Shown one piece after another: positions 25,882 to 34,431 of a DNA stretch of 54,011 bases. The stretch lies in IMG/VR virus record IMGVR_UViG_3300024264_002174, positions 1 through 54,011 of that record; one strand, 5' to 3'. The notes under the pieces are model-generated. The model worked only from the letters and a program-made list of their open reading frames with translations, made no database searches and was not told the DNA's origin. Both the position numbers and the translations under genes were made by a program. The DNA is from a virus. Positions within the stretch are counted from its first letter, which is position 1. Every line of letters starts with the position of its first letter.

Positions 25882-27219
25882 TTATATATTTTGGAACCAA
25901 TCGTTAAATTGAACTGGCATAAATTGTTTTATAGGTTTTTCTCTACGTCTAGCGTATTGAACTGTAAAGTTTTTAAAGTCGTTAGCTTTATTTTTATAAC
26001 TATCTTCGTCTTCATAAGCTTTATCTACATTTCTAAGGTATACTAATAACCTATTGTAATGATTGATTTCCCATTCGTGCATCCAATCTTTAGATGGAAT
26101 TAATACCTTTTCTATTTTATAGGCTAGATCATTTTTAATTTCCTTTGGTAATATATTCATACTTTGAAAAGAAGGAAATCTTAAAATATTAACTGACATA
26201 TAAAGCATTTCTTTAGTGCCTGCTTGTTTTCTCCAACTAATAATCTTTTCTAGAAATTTATCTGTAGTCCAGACACTTAGTGCACTTAGAGTCATCATGA
26301 TATGTACTGCTCTTATCTGAGGAGCTGCCAATAGTTTAGTAATATTTCTCTCCCATATATCCCAATCAAAACCATCTCTAACAAATTCTTGATTTCTGCC
26401 AAAAGATTCTGCACTAGTGTAAATATCGAATGCTTTGAATTTTTTTGCTGATTCTATTAATGTATCCAGCCTATCTTCTGGCATTATGAGATTACTATTG
26501 ACTGCAAAATCAAATGTATCATTATCACACATTTCTAATAGTTTCCAAAAAGAAGGTGATCTAGCAGGTTCTCCTCCTGATACTCTAAGTTCTTGTAATC
26601 CTCCTCTAATTGAAGGAAACCATTCAAAAAACTTCTTAATAAATTCGTTACCTTCGTTTTTATGTCCAAAAGGCATTGCATGAGAACCATTATTAGCAAA
26701 AGTATGACCTCCTTTAGTTTCCATTCCTTTATAAGGACCATTCTTATTGATATCTTGAGCCCAAGTAGAGCTAAACTCAGCATTACAGTAGCTACAAGCT
26801 AGGTTACAAAGGTTATCAAAAGCAAGTTCTACTGTCTTAGGAATAACATTATGATCCCAAGGTTTATCTTTTATCTTTACTATCTCATCAGTAGTGTACC
26901 TATGTGATTGATATACCCTATCACTGTAAACATCTTTTTTGCCTTTAGCTGCATCTTCTACTCTCCAACAGTACCCACATTCTTTAGGTCTATCACCTTC
27001 AAGCATTTCTTTACGAGCAGTTTTCTTAAACTCTGTATTGTGAAGGGCAGATGGATTGTTTTGCAGTTCCATTCTAGGTATATGGTGGGCTAGAGGATGA
27101 TGGCATGATGCTGTTCGCCCATTACCTAACCATATCGACACATTATACCACTTAGCAGCACAAAAGGAAGGTGAAATTGAATCTATTAGCTTTTTAGTTT
27201 CTTCTAAGCTTCTTGACAT
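25882..27219 (-). CDS. Radical SAM protein 3, N-terminal twitch domain (CHH type)
   Basis: The 445-aa paralogue has cluster motif CNLACSYC at C138/C142/C145 and GGEP in RVSGGEPARSPS. The N-terminal cysteines are C20, C39, C81 and C84, with C39 followed by two His (SCHHPLAHHIP) instead of a second Cys. This CHH form is shared with radical SAM 1 and 2. The C-terminus has RREKPIKQFMPVQFNDWF. It overlaps the radical SAM 2 gene upstream by 16 bp. Confidence 0.88.
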   Translation of the reverse strand: MSRSLEETKKLIDSISPSFCAAKWYNVSIWLGNGRTASCHHPLAHHIPRMELQNNPSALHNTEFKKTARKEMLEGDRPKECGYCWRVEDAAKGKKDVYSDRVYQSHRYTTDEIVKIKDKPWDHNVIPKTVELAFDNLCNLACSYCNAEFSSTWAQDINKNGPYKGMETKGGHTFANNGSHAMPFGHKNEGNEFIKKFFEWFPSIRGGLQELRVSGGEPARSPSFWKLLEMCDNDTFDFAVNSNLIMPEDRLDTLIESAKKFKAFDIYTSAESFGRNQEFVRDGFDWDIWERNITKLLAAPQIRAVHIMMTLSALSVWTTDKFLEKIISWRKQAGTKEMLYMSVNILRFPSFQSMNILPKEIKNDLAYKIEKVLIPSKDWMHEWEINHYNRLLVYLRNVDKAYEDEDSYKNKANDFKNFTVQYARRREKPIKQFMPVQFNDWFQNI

Positions 27220-28574
27220 AACTTGTAAAATTGTTTAAGATCAGGAAAAGCAGCATCAAATGATGTTCCTCTTCTCTTATCGTATTCTTGAGTAAAATTA
27301 AAAAAATCTTTACGGTTAATATTTAATTTACTATCTTCATCCGTATTATTATACATATGATCTACTAGCCTATTTAGCTGGTCGATTTGGGTTGCTGTTA
27401 GGCATTCATCTTTATCTAAACCTGAATCGTAATGACGTTCTTTAATTAATATGTCAACAGATTCTTTAAACCTATCTTTCGATTTTATATCTAAGTTAGT
27501 TATAGCTAAGAATTCAGGATAACGTAAGTAGTTTGTCATAAACTGTACCTTGTCAAAATTTACGGTTTTATTATGTACCTTCCTTAATGATAAAAGATAT
27601 CTTATAAAGTCACAGTACGTACCTACGCTAGTTAAATTAACTGTTGTCATATTGGCTACTAAAACGTTATTAGTCTCATTTAATATTCTTTCAAAATTCT
27701 TTTGCCATTTTTTATAGTTAGTACCAAATCGTATATATTCATTAGCTAGTCCTGTTGCTTCCCCGCTAGAAAAGACTTGTATTTCTTTTACCTTACCGTC
27801 TAGTTCGTTTAACTTGTAAATTAGCTTATCTATTAATGCATCTGGTACTAATAAATTAGTATTAACACAGAAGACTAGTTTAGGATTAGGATTTTCTATA
27901 ACTTTATCTATAACTTTCCAAACATCTTTAGAGAGTAAAGGTTCTCCTCCTGTAAGTCTCAAGGTATGTAACTTAGGAGCAAGTTCCGGCCACCATTTCC
28001 AGAAAGCTTCTACATAGGGATTATCTTCACTATATTTGTATGGCATTTTATCTTGAGACTTAAACCAATCTAAATTGTTAAAATTAGTAGAAGTAGGATA
28101 TCCACCATGCTGCTCTATCTCTTGCATCCAGGAAGTAGATATATCAGGTGAACAGTAAGCACATTTTAACTGACAAGCACTACTAAAGCTAATCTCAAGA
28201 TAGCTAGGCTCTATATCAGCTGATTTTCGTTGAACTATTTCTTCTAGTTTAACTGTAGACATTTCATGAGCTGATTTGTATACTCTATCGCTTATATAGT
28301 CCTTCCCTAAGTCCTCTATTTTCCAGCAGTACTCACATTCAGAAGGTCTTTCTCCTCTAAGCATTTTTCTCATTTGAGACTTCTTATGCTTTGTATTGTG
28401 AAGAGCTTTAGGGTTTTCTAGTACTTCTTCTAAAGGTATTTTATGAGGTGTAGGATGGTGACAAGAATGATTATAACCTGTATGTAAGTATAAAGTTAAC
28501 TGTGCCCATTTAGCTATACAGAAGCTAGGGCTTATTTCATTTAACTTTTCTCTTATAGAATAAAATTCTTGCAT
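27204..28574 (-). CDS. Radical SAM protein 2, N-terminal twitch domain (CHH type)
   Basis: The 456-aa paralogue has cluster motif CQLKCAYC at C134/C138/C141, GGEP in RLTGGEPLLSKD, and N-terminal cysteines C19, C38, C80 and C83 with SCHHPTPHKIP. It is most similar to radical SAM 1: both carry NPYVEAFWKWWPEL before GGEP, and both end RRGTxF...FP(D/E)L..FY. The pair probably arose by a recent duplication, with the LamG-like gene now between them. Its start overlaps the LamG gene stop by 1 bp. Confidence 0.88.
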   Translation of the reverse strand: MQEFYSIREKLNEISPSFCIAKWAQLTLYLHTGYNHSCHHPTPHKIPLEEVLENPKALHNTKHKKSQMRKMLRGERPSECEYCWKIEDLGKDYISDRVYKSAHEMSTVKLEEIVQRKSADIEPSYLEISFSSACQLKCAYCSPDISTSWMQEIEQHGGYPTSTNFNNLDWFKSQDKMPYKYSEDNPYVEAFWKWWPELAPKLHTLRLTGGEPLLSKDVWKVIDKVIENPNPKLVFCVNTNLLVPDALIDKLIYKLNELDGKVKEIQVFSSGEATGLANEYIRFGTNYKKWQKNFERILNETNNVLVANMTTVNLTSVGTYCDFIRYLLSLRKVHNKTVNFDKVQFMTNYLRYPEFLAITNLDIKSKDRFKESVDILIKERHYDSGLDKDECLTATQIDQLNRLVDHMYNNTDEDSKLNINRKDFFNFTQEYDKRRGTSFDAAFPDLKQFYKLCQEA

Positions 28575-29221
28575 TATAATATTTTTCCTATCAAATTATA
28601 ATTGTTTGTATAATCCCAAACTTGATAATCAGTTCTATTTACAAAATCATATACTCCAGTAGAATTATATTCAAGCAACTCTTCTGTTGTATATGGTTTG
28701 ATACTTAAAAATTCTTTAGTTACAAAAAACTGCTTAAGTTCTATTTCACTATAATTAAGATTAAACCCATTATGAGGAAAATTACCTGAGCCTAGTATAA
28801 TATGAGATTCATCTGATTTTAATAACTCTTCATTTTCATCAAATTGAACTTCAATTATTACTTTTCCGTCTATGCTTAAGTCTAAAAAGTTTTTTTGTTT
28901 ACTATACCTTATATAGAATCTATGAAAATCCTTATCTAAACTATAATCCGAAAATTCGTAGTATGCTTTTTCTTCTCCGTTATTAACTGTCTTTATTATA
29001 AATAAAACATTATTATTTTCTTTCTCTATATCTAGACCTAAATAATTAGGTAATCTTGAAAAAATAGTTCGTTTATCTGAGCCTTCTGATAGAAGTTTAA
29101 ATTCTATGCCTAGAGTAAAGTCGTTGTCTCCTTGAAGAGAATTATTTATATCTTCTTTACAGAGCCCGTGACTATATTTTTTAGGCCATACTATCCAAGG
29201 TTCACCTTTATTTATTATCAT
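28574..29221 (-). CDS. Stand-alone LamG/ConA-like protein
   Basis: The 215-aa protein has the alternating beta-strand pattern of a LamG/concanavalin-like jelly roll: NDFTLGIEFKLL, FHRFYIRYSKQKNFLDLSIDG (a common LamG strand pair) and HIILGSGNFPHNGF. It has no signal peptide. It lies inside the radical SAM array (overlaps: 14 bp with radical SAM 1 upstream, 1 bp with radical SAM 2 downstream). The same kind of domain is inserted in the two GT7-like proteins upstream, so it probably binds the same glycan or protein partner. The fold call is by eye. Confidence 0.6.
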   Translation of the reverse strand: MIINKGEPWIVWPKKYSHGLCKEDINNSLQGDNDFTLGIEFKLLSEGSDKRTIFSRLPNYLGLDIEKENNNVLFIIKTVNNGEEKAYYEFSDYSLDKDFHRFYIRYSKQKNFLDLSIDGKVIIEVQFDENEELLKSDESHIILGSGNFPHNGFNLNYSEIELKQFFVTKEFLSIKPYTTEELLEYNSTGVYDFVNRTDYQVWDYTNNYNLIGKIL

Positions 29222-30593
29222 AGTAAAATTCTGCTAGTTCAGGAAAAGTTTTTAAAAAATTAGTACCTCTTCTTTTATCATGTTCATCCACAAATTTAAC
29301 TAAATTGGATCTCTCTAATTTTAATTTATCTTCATCTATGTTAGATTTACTCCAATCGTAAATTCTTTTCATTTTATTAATTTCTATGGTAGTAAATCCT
29401 AACTGAGTGTGATTAAATACAGGTGAACTTTTAAAGTACATAAGCTCAGCATTTGATCTTATAAGTTCTTTATGGCTGTCAGTTAATAGTTGAACTGTTT
29501 GATGATGAGGGTACCTTAAGTAAGATGTATCTAAATGAATTGCATGCTTCCAATATCTCTTATCGTTAGCATATTCTTTTTTAAGTTTATATACTCCATC
29601 AATTAACTTATTATAAGTGAACGGAGAAAACATATTATACGTAGACATTAATACTACTGTAACGTTAGGAAGTTTATCAAGTAAAGTGTTGACATTATCC
29701 CAAAACTTATTAAAAACTAAACCATTTCTAATATATTCTGCTTGTTCTCCCCATCCGTCAACAGAAGTAAAAATAATAAACTCGTTAACTCTTTCTTCTT
29801 GAATTATTCTATCTACTTTTTCTACAAACTTATCAAATAGGTTATCAGGGATACCAAGATTAGTATTTACTGAAAGGTTTAGTTTACGGTTAGGTTCATT
29901 TGCTTCTAAAATAAAGTCTAATACTTTCCAGGTATCTTTAGAAAGTAGAGGTTCTCCTCCAGTTATTCTAAATGTATGTAAATCGTTGTACAATTCAGGC
30001 CACCACTTCCAAAATGCTTCAACATAAGGGTTATACTCTGACTTTAGATAAGGTATGTGTCCTTTTTCTTCTAAAGTATCTAACCTACCAAATTTATCAT
30101 CAGTTGGATAAGGACCTTTAGATCTTATTTCATCCATCCATTTAGAAGAGAACAAAGGACCGCAGTATGAACATTTAAAATTACAGGTATTAGAAAAAGA
30201 TACTTCTACATACTTAGGGTTATAGTCCGAATTCCATGGTTTAGAAACTATTTCATCAAAGTGGTCCATAGACCATGGTTCTGATGATTTAAGTACTCTA
30301 TCGGAAAATCTATCAGAATTATCTTCTACGTTCCAGCAGTAATCACACTCTTTAGGTCTCTTCCCTTTGAGCATACTCATCCTTTGACGCTTCTTATGTC
30401 TTGTATTATGAAGCGCAGTAGGGTTTATTTGTATTTCTTTAAGAGGTATTTTATGAGGAGCAGGGTGGTGACAAGAATGAGTAAGTCCATTATGTAAGTG
30501 CATAGTAACTTGACTCCACTTAGCTATACAAAAGCCGCAGCCTACATTGTCAAGCTTATCCTTGACATCATTAAAAGCTACAGGTAACTTCAT
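29208..30593 (-). CDS. Radical SAM protein 1, N-terminal twitch domain (CHH type)
   Basis: The 461-aa protein is the first radical SAM enzyme of the array. Its cluster motif is CNFKCSYC at C137/C141/C144, GGEP is in RITGGEPLLSKD, and the N-terminal cysteines are C19, C22, C41, C83 and C86 with SCHHPAPHKIP. The C-terminal tail is KRRGTNFLKTFPELAEFYYD. It overlaps the upstream GT7/LamG gene by 4 bp, which ties the radical SAM enzymes to the glycosyltransferases in one operon. Substrate unknown. Confidence 0.88.
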   Translation of the reverse strand: MKLPVAFNDVKDKLDNVGCGFCIAKWSQVTMHLHNGLTHSCHHPAPHKIPLKEIQINPTALHNTRHKKRQRMSMLKGKRPKECDYCWNVEDNSDRFSDRVLKSSEPWSMDHFDEIVSKPWNSDYNPKYVEVSFSNTCNFKCSYCGPLFSSKWMDEIRSKGPYPTDDKFGRLDTLEEKGHIPYLKSEYNPYVEAFWKWWPELYNDLHTFRITGGEPLLSKDTWKVLDFILEANEPNRKLNLSVNTNLGIPDNLFDKFVEKVDRIIQEERVNEFIIFTSVDGWGEQAEYIRNGLVFNKFWDNVNTLLDKLPNVTVVLMSTYNMFSPFTYNKLIDGVYKLKKEYANDKRYWKHAIHLDTSYLRYPHHQTVQLLTDSHKELIRSNAELMYFKSSPVFNHTQLGFTTIEINKMKRIYDWSKSNIDEDKLKLERSNLVKFVDEHDKRRGTNFLKTFPELAEFYYDNK

Positions 30594-32011
30594 AGTTCTA
30601 TATTGAGCATTTTAGCCCATGGAGTAAAAACTTCTTCGCTAATTAATTTATATTTTAATTGTTTTATACCGTCATCCTTGTAGTCTATTTCATCTTGCTG
30701 CATACCAAGTACATATCTTCTTTCATTAGCAGCTGTAGTTTCACCTTTGACAAACTTACCGTCTACTATTCCTTCGTCTTTATGAGGTAAACATCTCATT
30801 CTACCTTCTACTCTATGAGGAATAATAGAGTTAGGAATTTTTAATCTCTCTTCTTTAGTCTCTATATTGAAAATATCTAATTTAGATTTAGGATCATTAG
30901 CGTCATAATTTGTAATTAATCCTTTTTCTGGGAGTTTTATATGTAAGTTTTTAACTTCTATAGGTTTAAGTGCTCTATCCCAAGTGTAAACTCTAGCAAT
31001 ATCTCCTTTAAAAAACTTATGAGTACTTTCTGCAGGTTCAGATGGGGATGTTCCTAAATATATACTATTAGTTCCGTACTTTTTTAACTTACCCGCAAAT
31101 CTAAAAGGAGACGGGCTACCAAATCCTCCTTTAGAGTCTACTTCAGTACCGTTTAAGTAAAGGTGAGATAAATGATTTTCTTCATCTAATACTGCTGTTA
31201 ACCAGCTCCACTGATTATCGTATCTTTTAAGCCACATGTAATTATGTTTATTAAAAGAGTTCCAATAAGTTAAGGAAAGGGCCCTAGAGTTATTAAATGA
31301 AAATCCGTAATCATAACCAGGTATTCTTAGAATAGGATACTCAACATATGCTCTTTTTTTATCTCCTATAAGAAATATTTTATTCTTATCCAGTGTATGA
31401 TATGCTCTTACTAATACTGATATAGTGTGTGACTTAGCAGTAAGGTTCCTCATACTCATATCGAATGGAAACTTTGCGTATGAATCTATACCATTGAAGT
31501 TAAGGTACTTCTGGTTAACGTTATCTATATCTAGCCATGTATCGTTAGTAAGTCCTTCTTTATGACATCTCCAAAAGAGATCATCATCTTCCATACCCCA
31601 GTCCCAGTATCCGTTACTGTACCCATTTGTAGCTTCTACTTGTTCCTTAGTAAAGAGTACTGCTCCTCCAAAATATTCATGATATTTAAGTTGATAATCC
31701 ATTTGAGATATCTGAGTAGCTATATGTCGAGGTGCTTTTTCTGGGTATGAGTAGTCTGCTCCTCCTTCTTCCTCAGGTATCATATCTATATCATGCCAAA
31801 CTATATAATCACACCCATCTTCAAATGCATGTTTTGCTCCTATATTTTTTGTTGCACCTCTATTGAATAGTTTATCATCTACTTGATGAACAATGTATAT
31901 CTGGAAGTCGATACCTTGGTTTTTAAGGTACTTACCTATTTTCGGTATGAATTCATGCATATGTAGCTCTCGATTCCTATAGGGAACACATACACCTAAT
32001 TTGTGACTCAT
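30590..32011 (-). CDS. GT7-like galactosyltransferase with inserted LamG domain (copy 2)
   Basis: The 473-aa protein has N-terminal GT-A elements typical of beta-1,4-galactosyltransferases (GT7): VPYRNRELHM, FNRGATKNIGAK, the metal-binding HDIDMIP (73-79), EYFGGAVLF and WGMEDDDLFWRC (138-149). From about 165 to 390 it switches to a LamG/ConA-like beta domain. At 397-473 GT7-like C-terminal features return: LPH (408-410), NERRY and DGIKQLKYKLI, matching the 'IRH...NPxRF...DGLxSLxY' end of GT7. The catalytic domain therefore appears split by the insert. It overlaps copy 1 by 4 bp. Confidence 0.75.
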   Translation of the reverse strand: MSHKLGVCVPYRNRELHMHEFIPKIGKYLKNQGIDFQIYIVHQVDDKLFNRGATKNIGAKHAFEDGCDYIVWHDIDMIPEEEGGADYSYPEKAPRHIATQISQMDYQLKYHEYFGGAVLFTKEQVEATNGYSNGYWDWGMEDDDLFWRCHKEGLTNDTWLDIDNVNQKYLNFNGIDSYAKFPFDMSMRNLTAKSHTISVLVRAYHTLDKNKIFLIGDKKRAYVEYPILRIPGYDYGFSFNNSRALSLTYWNSFNKHNYMWLKRYDNQWSWLTAVLDEENHLSHLYLNGTEVDSKGGFGSPSPFRFAGKLKKYGTNSIYLGTSPSEPAESTHKFFKGDIARVYTWDRALKPIEVKNLHIKLPEKGLITNYDANDPKSKLDIFNIETKEERLKIPNSIIPHRVEGRMRCLPHKDEGIVDGKFVKGETTAANERRYVLGMQQDEIDYKDDGIKQLKYKLISEEVFTPWAKMLNIEL

Positions 32012-33411
32012 ATCTTAGCTATTATATGGTGATAATTCTTAACATTTATATAGTCTAACTCTCTATGTCTGCAATTAGTTAGTCCGTCTTTTTCATAGTT
32101 AGTTCTATTATTCTTAGCTTTTTCTAAGTATACTTCTTGATTTTCTCTACTTTTCCAAGATACCCAATATCCGTCTTTATATCCATTTTCATCGTGAGGT
32201 AAGACTTTAAATTTTCCTTTCTTTCTATGAGGAATAGGTAGCTTAGTATCGAAAGTTAATGAAGTAGTTGTAAACTCTGTATTTTTGGTATATCCATTGT
32301 TTTCGTTTCCTGATAAATCTAATACCATGTTCTGATTGGTAAATTTAAGATCATAGTATATTTTCATATCATTTCTATTAAAGAATTCAAATAAGCTCTT
32401 ATTAATATTCCCTGATAAGTCATATATTTCTTTCTTATCTAATACTTTGTCAAAGATACAAAAAGTATCAATAGATCCTTTAAACCAATTCGGCTTTTTT
32501 TCTCTTTCAGGATTACCGGCACCTAGAAACATATATTTACTCTTTTGTAACTTGTATAGATCATCGTACGTATTACTCCCTACTTTCTCACCATTTATGT
32601 AAAAGTTAATTTCTCTAGGTTCTACTGTATTACATATCGTAACGATAGCGTTATATGTACCTTTAGGTAAATTAAGAGAGGGTATAGATATAGAATCTAA
32701 ATTTTTCTTCCAAAATTGAAATGAAAAGTTACCAAAAGAGTTGTAAGTAACAGTAGTATCAAAGCCTGGTATCGACCATATGCTATACTCATCTATTATC
32801 TCTTCCATATTAGTAGGAGTATCATCTACTGTAAACGAAGTATAGATGGTAAAGTCTTTTAGTGAGTTTACTACATTAGGAACTACTATATAACTATCTT
32901 TTCCATTAAACTTAAGAGCTCTATCTACTCTTCCTCTTTGAGTTACTATTTTAGTGTCAAGGTTAATATGATTCTCTCTACATCTTAAGAGTAAGTCATC
33001 ATCTTCAAATCCCCATCCATCATACGTATTTGAATATCCGTTTACCTGTCTAAATATATTAGAAGGAAATAATGTTACTCCTCCGAAATATTCGTCAAAT
33101 AGAGTACGAGATACATCATCAGGTAAATCAAACTCTGTTATCAAATGAGTAGGTTTAGATTCATACGTATAGTCTGCTTCCACAGGTAGCATATCTATAT
33201 CGTGAAATACTACGTAATCACATCCTAATTCTTCAGCCTTTAAAAAACCTATATTTAATAACTTACCTCTATTGAAGTCATCTCGATCACTTTGCTCAAC
33301 TACTATGAGTTCGTAATCAATATTTAAATAATTAGTAATGTGTTCTCTAAAAGACTTAAGTTGATTAGGTCTGTCCCTATATGGAACTATTAAACCTAGT
33401 TTATGACTCAT
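32008..33411 (-). CDS. GT7-like galactosyltransferase with inserted LamG domain (copy 1)
   Basis: The 467-aa paralogue of the neighbouring GT7/LamG protein has the same plan: VPYRDRPNQ, FNRGKLLNIGF, HDIDMLP (70-76), EYFGGVTLF and WGFEDDDLLLRC (133-144), then a LamG-like region (about 165-385; includes EINFYINGEKVG, typical of a LamG strand pair), and a returning GT7 C-terminus with LPH (404-406) and DGLTNCRHREL. Sequence identity to copy 2 is mainly in the catalytic parts, while the LamG inserts differ strongly. That suggests different ligands. It overlaps a 64-aa gene by 11 bp. Confidence 0.75.
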   Translation of the reverse strand: MSHKLGLIVPYRDRPNQLKSFREHITNYLNIDYELIVVEQSDRDDFNRGKLLNIGFLKAEELGCDYVVFHDIDMLPVEADYTYESKPTHLITEFDLPDDVSRTLFDEYFGGVTLFPSNIFRQVNGYSNTYDGWGFEDDDLLLRCRENHINLDTKIVTQRGRVDRALKFNGKDSYIVVPNVVNSLKDFTIYTSFTVDDTPTNMEEIIDEYSIWSIPGFDTTVTYNSFGNFSFQFWKKNLDSISIPSLNLPKGTYNAIVTICNTVEPREINFYINGEKVGSNTYDDLYKLQKSKYMFLGAGNPEREKKPNWFKGSIDTFCIFDKVLDKKEIYDLSGNINKSLFEFFNRNDMKIYYDLKFTNQNMVLDLSGNENNGYTKNTEFTTTSLTFDTKLPIPHRKKGKFKVLPHDENGYKDGYWVSWKSRENQEVYLEKAKNNRTNYEKDGLTNCRHRELDYINVKNYHHIIAKI

Positions 33412-33595
33412 TTTCTTTTTCGGGTTCTCCCTTTTCTAAAAATTCTGATAAGTAATACTGGATTCTTTCTCCCCATTCTTCTTTATCTATTTCTTCAAAC
33501 CATAGCACAAGAATAGCTAAGCTTTTAGATATTTTTTCTAGAGCTTGAACCTTACGTTCTTCGAGTAAAGCTTCTTCTACTTTATTTTGACTCAT
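33401..33595 (-). CDS. Small coiled-coil protein in the modification cassette
   Basis: The 64-aa, highly charged, mostly helical protein (VEEALLEERKVQALEKISKS) includes one aromatic/hydrophobic stretch (LAILVLWFEEI) and an acidic C-terminus. It overlaps the glycosyltransferase genes on both sides (11 bp and 4 bp), so it is clearly part of the operon. Function is unknown. It could be an adaptor, a carrier or a modification substrate. Confidence 0.6.
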   Translation of the reverse strand: MSQNKVEEALLEERKVQALEKISKSLAILVLWFEEIDKEEWGERIQYYLSEFLEKGEPEKENES

Positions 33596-34431
33596 ATTGT
33601 AACTATTTTATTTTTTAGTGTATCCCAATGAGGATAGTCTTTATACTCAATATACGAAAGTTCTTTCATATTTTCAACTAAAAACTTAAGATTATTAGTA
33701 TCTATTTTAAAATTATTTTTCTTTATAGCATCAAACATAATCTTATATTCTTCTGAGTAGGAATAATCTTTTTTATTATCTGCTACTTTTTTTATTCTCT
33801 TTACACAGGTTGAATCCCATTTAAAATGATGTACCTGAGTAAATACTTCTTCTATCGGCATACGTCTTCTATGTTCAGTACCCCAGCTATTAGATCCATC
33901 GTTGAATGATGCGTAATGCTGACCTGAGGTAATATTTTGATAACCTTTCATTAATGTAACTTTATTAGGACAAGCTTTAGACATTGGGTATCTAAAAAAT
34001 CCTGCAAGAGGAAATGCTCTGTGTATATCTGTCTCTCTCGTAACTTCAGGAAAAGTACCATCTATACCTATTCGATCTAAGAACCCCCCTGTAACAAACT
34101 CATAACCGTATCTCTCACAATTTTCAATGATGTCTTCGATAGGTTCTGGGTATACTTGTAGTTCGTCATCATCAGATACTATCCACCAGTCGTGAGGTTT
34201 AGTTTGTTTTATAGTATTGTATATTTCTGTTACTCTATTCCAATTGTACTTAGGTTCGGTAAACACCATAAATGGTTCTATACCTAACTCTTCTATTTCT
34301 TCTAATATACCATCATCATCACTTTGACGATATACTGCTACATATGCTTTGTCTATAACATTTTCATAATGTTTTAACATATGAGGTAATATATGAGTAT
34401 TTTCTCCTACTACTGTAACTAAATTAGGCAT
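33592..34431 (-). CDS. Glycosyltransferase family 2-like protein
   Basis: The 279-aa protein has a GT-A-like start (NLVTVVGENTHILPHMLKHY) and an acidic DxD-type motif in WWIVSDDDELQVYP near residue 105. This pattern is typical of Glyco_tranf_2_4-type enzymes that act on cell-surface or protein glycans. A basic C-terminal part includes the HHFKWDSTCVKRIKK segment seen in such transferases. It overlaps the methyltransferase gene by 8 bp. Donor and acceptor sugars cannot be predicted. Confidence 0.7.
   Translation of the reverse strand: MPNLVTVVGENTHILPHMLKHYENVIDKAYVAVYRQSDDDGILEEIEELGIEPFMVFTEPKYNWNRVTEIYNTIKQTKPHDWWIVSDDDELQVYPEPIEDIIENCERYGYEFVTGGFLDRIGIDGTFPEVTRETDIHRAFPLAGFFRYPMSKACPNKVTLMKGYQNITSGQHYASFNDGSNSWGTEHRRRMPIEEVFTQVHHFKWDSTCVKRIKKVADNKKDYSYSEEYKIMFDAIKKNNFKIDTNNLKFLVENMKELSYIEYKDYPHWDTLKNKIVTI

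Noticed and set aside
26535-26783. 82-codon minus-strand frame inside radical SAM 3
   Set aside because: It overlaps the radical SAM core in another frame and lacks any recognisable pattern.
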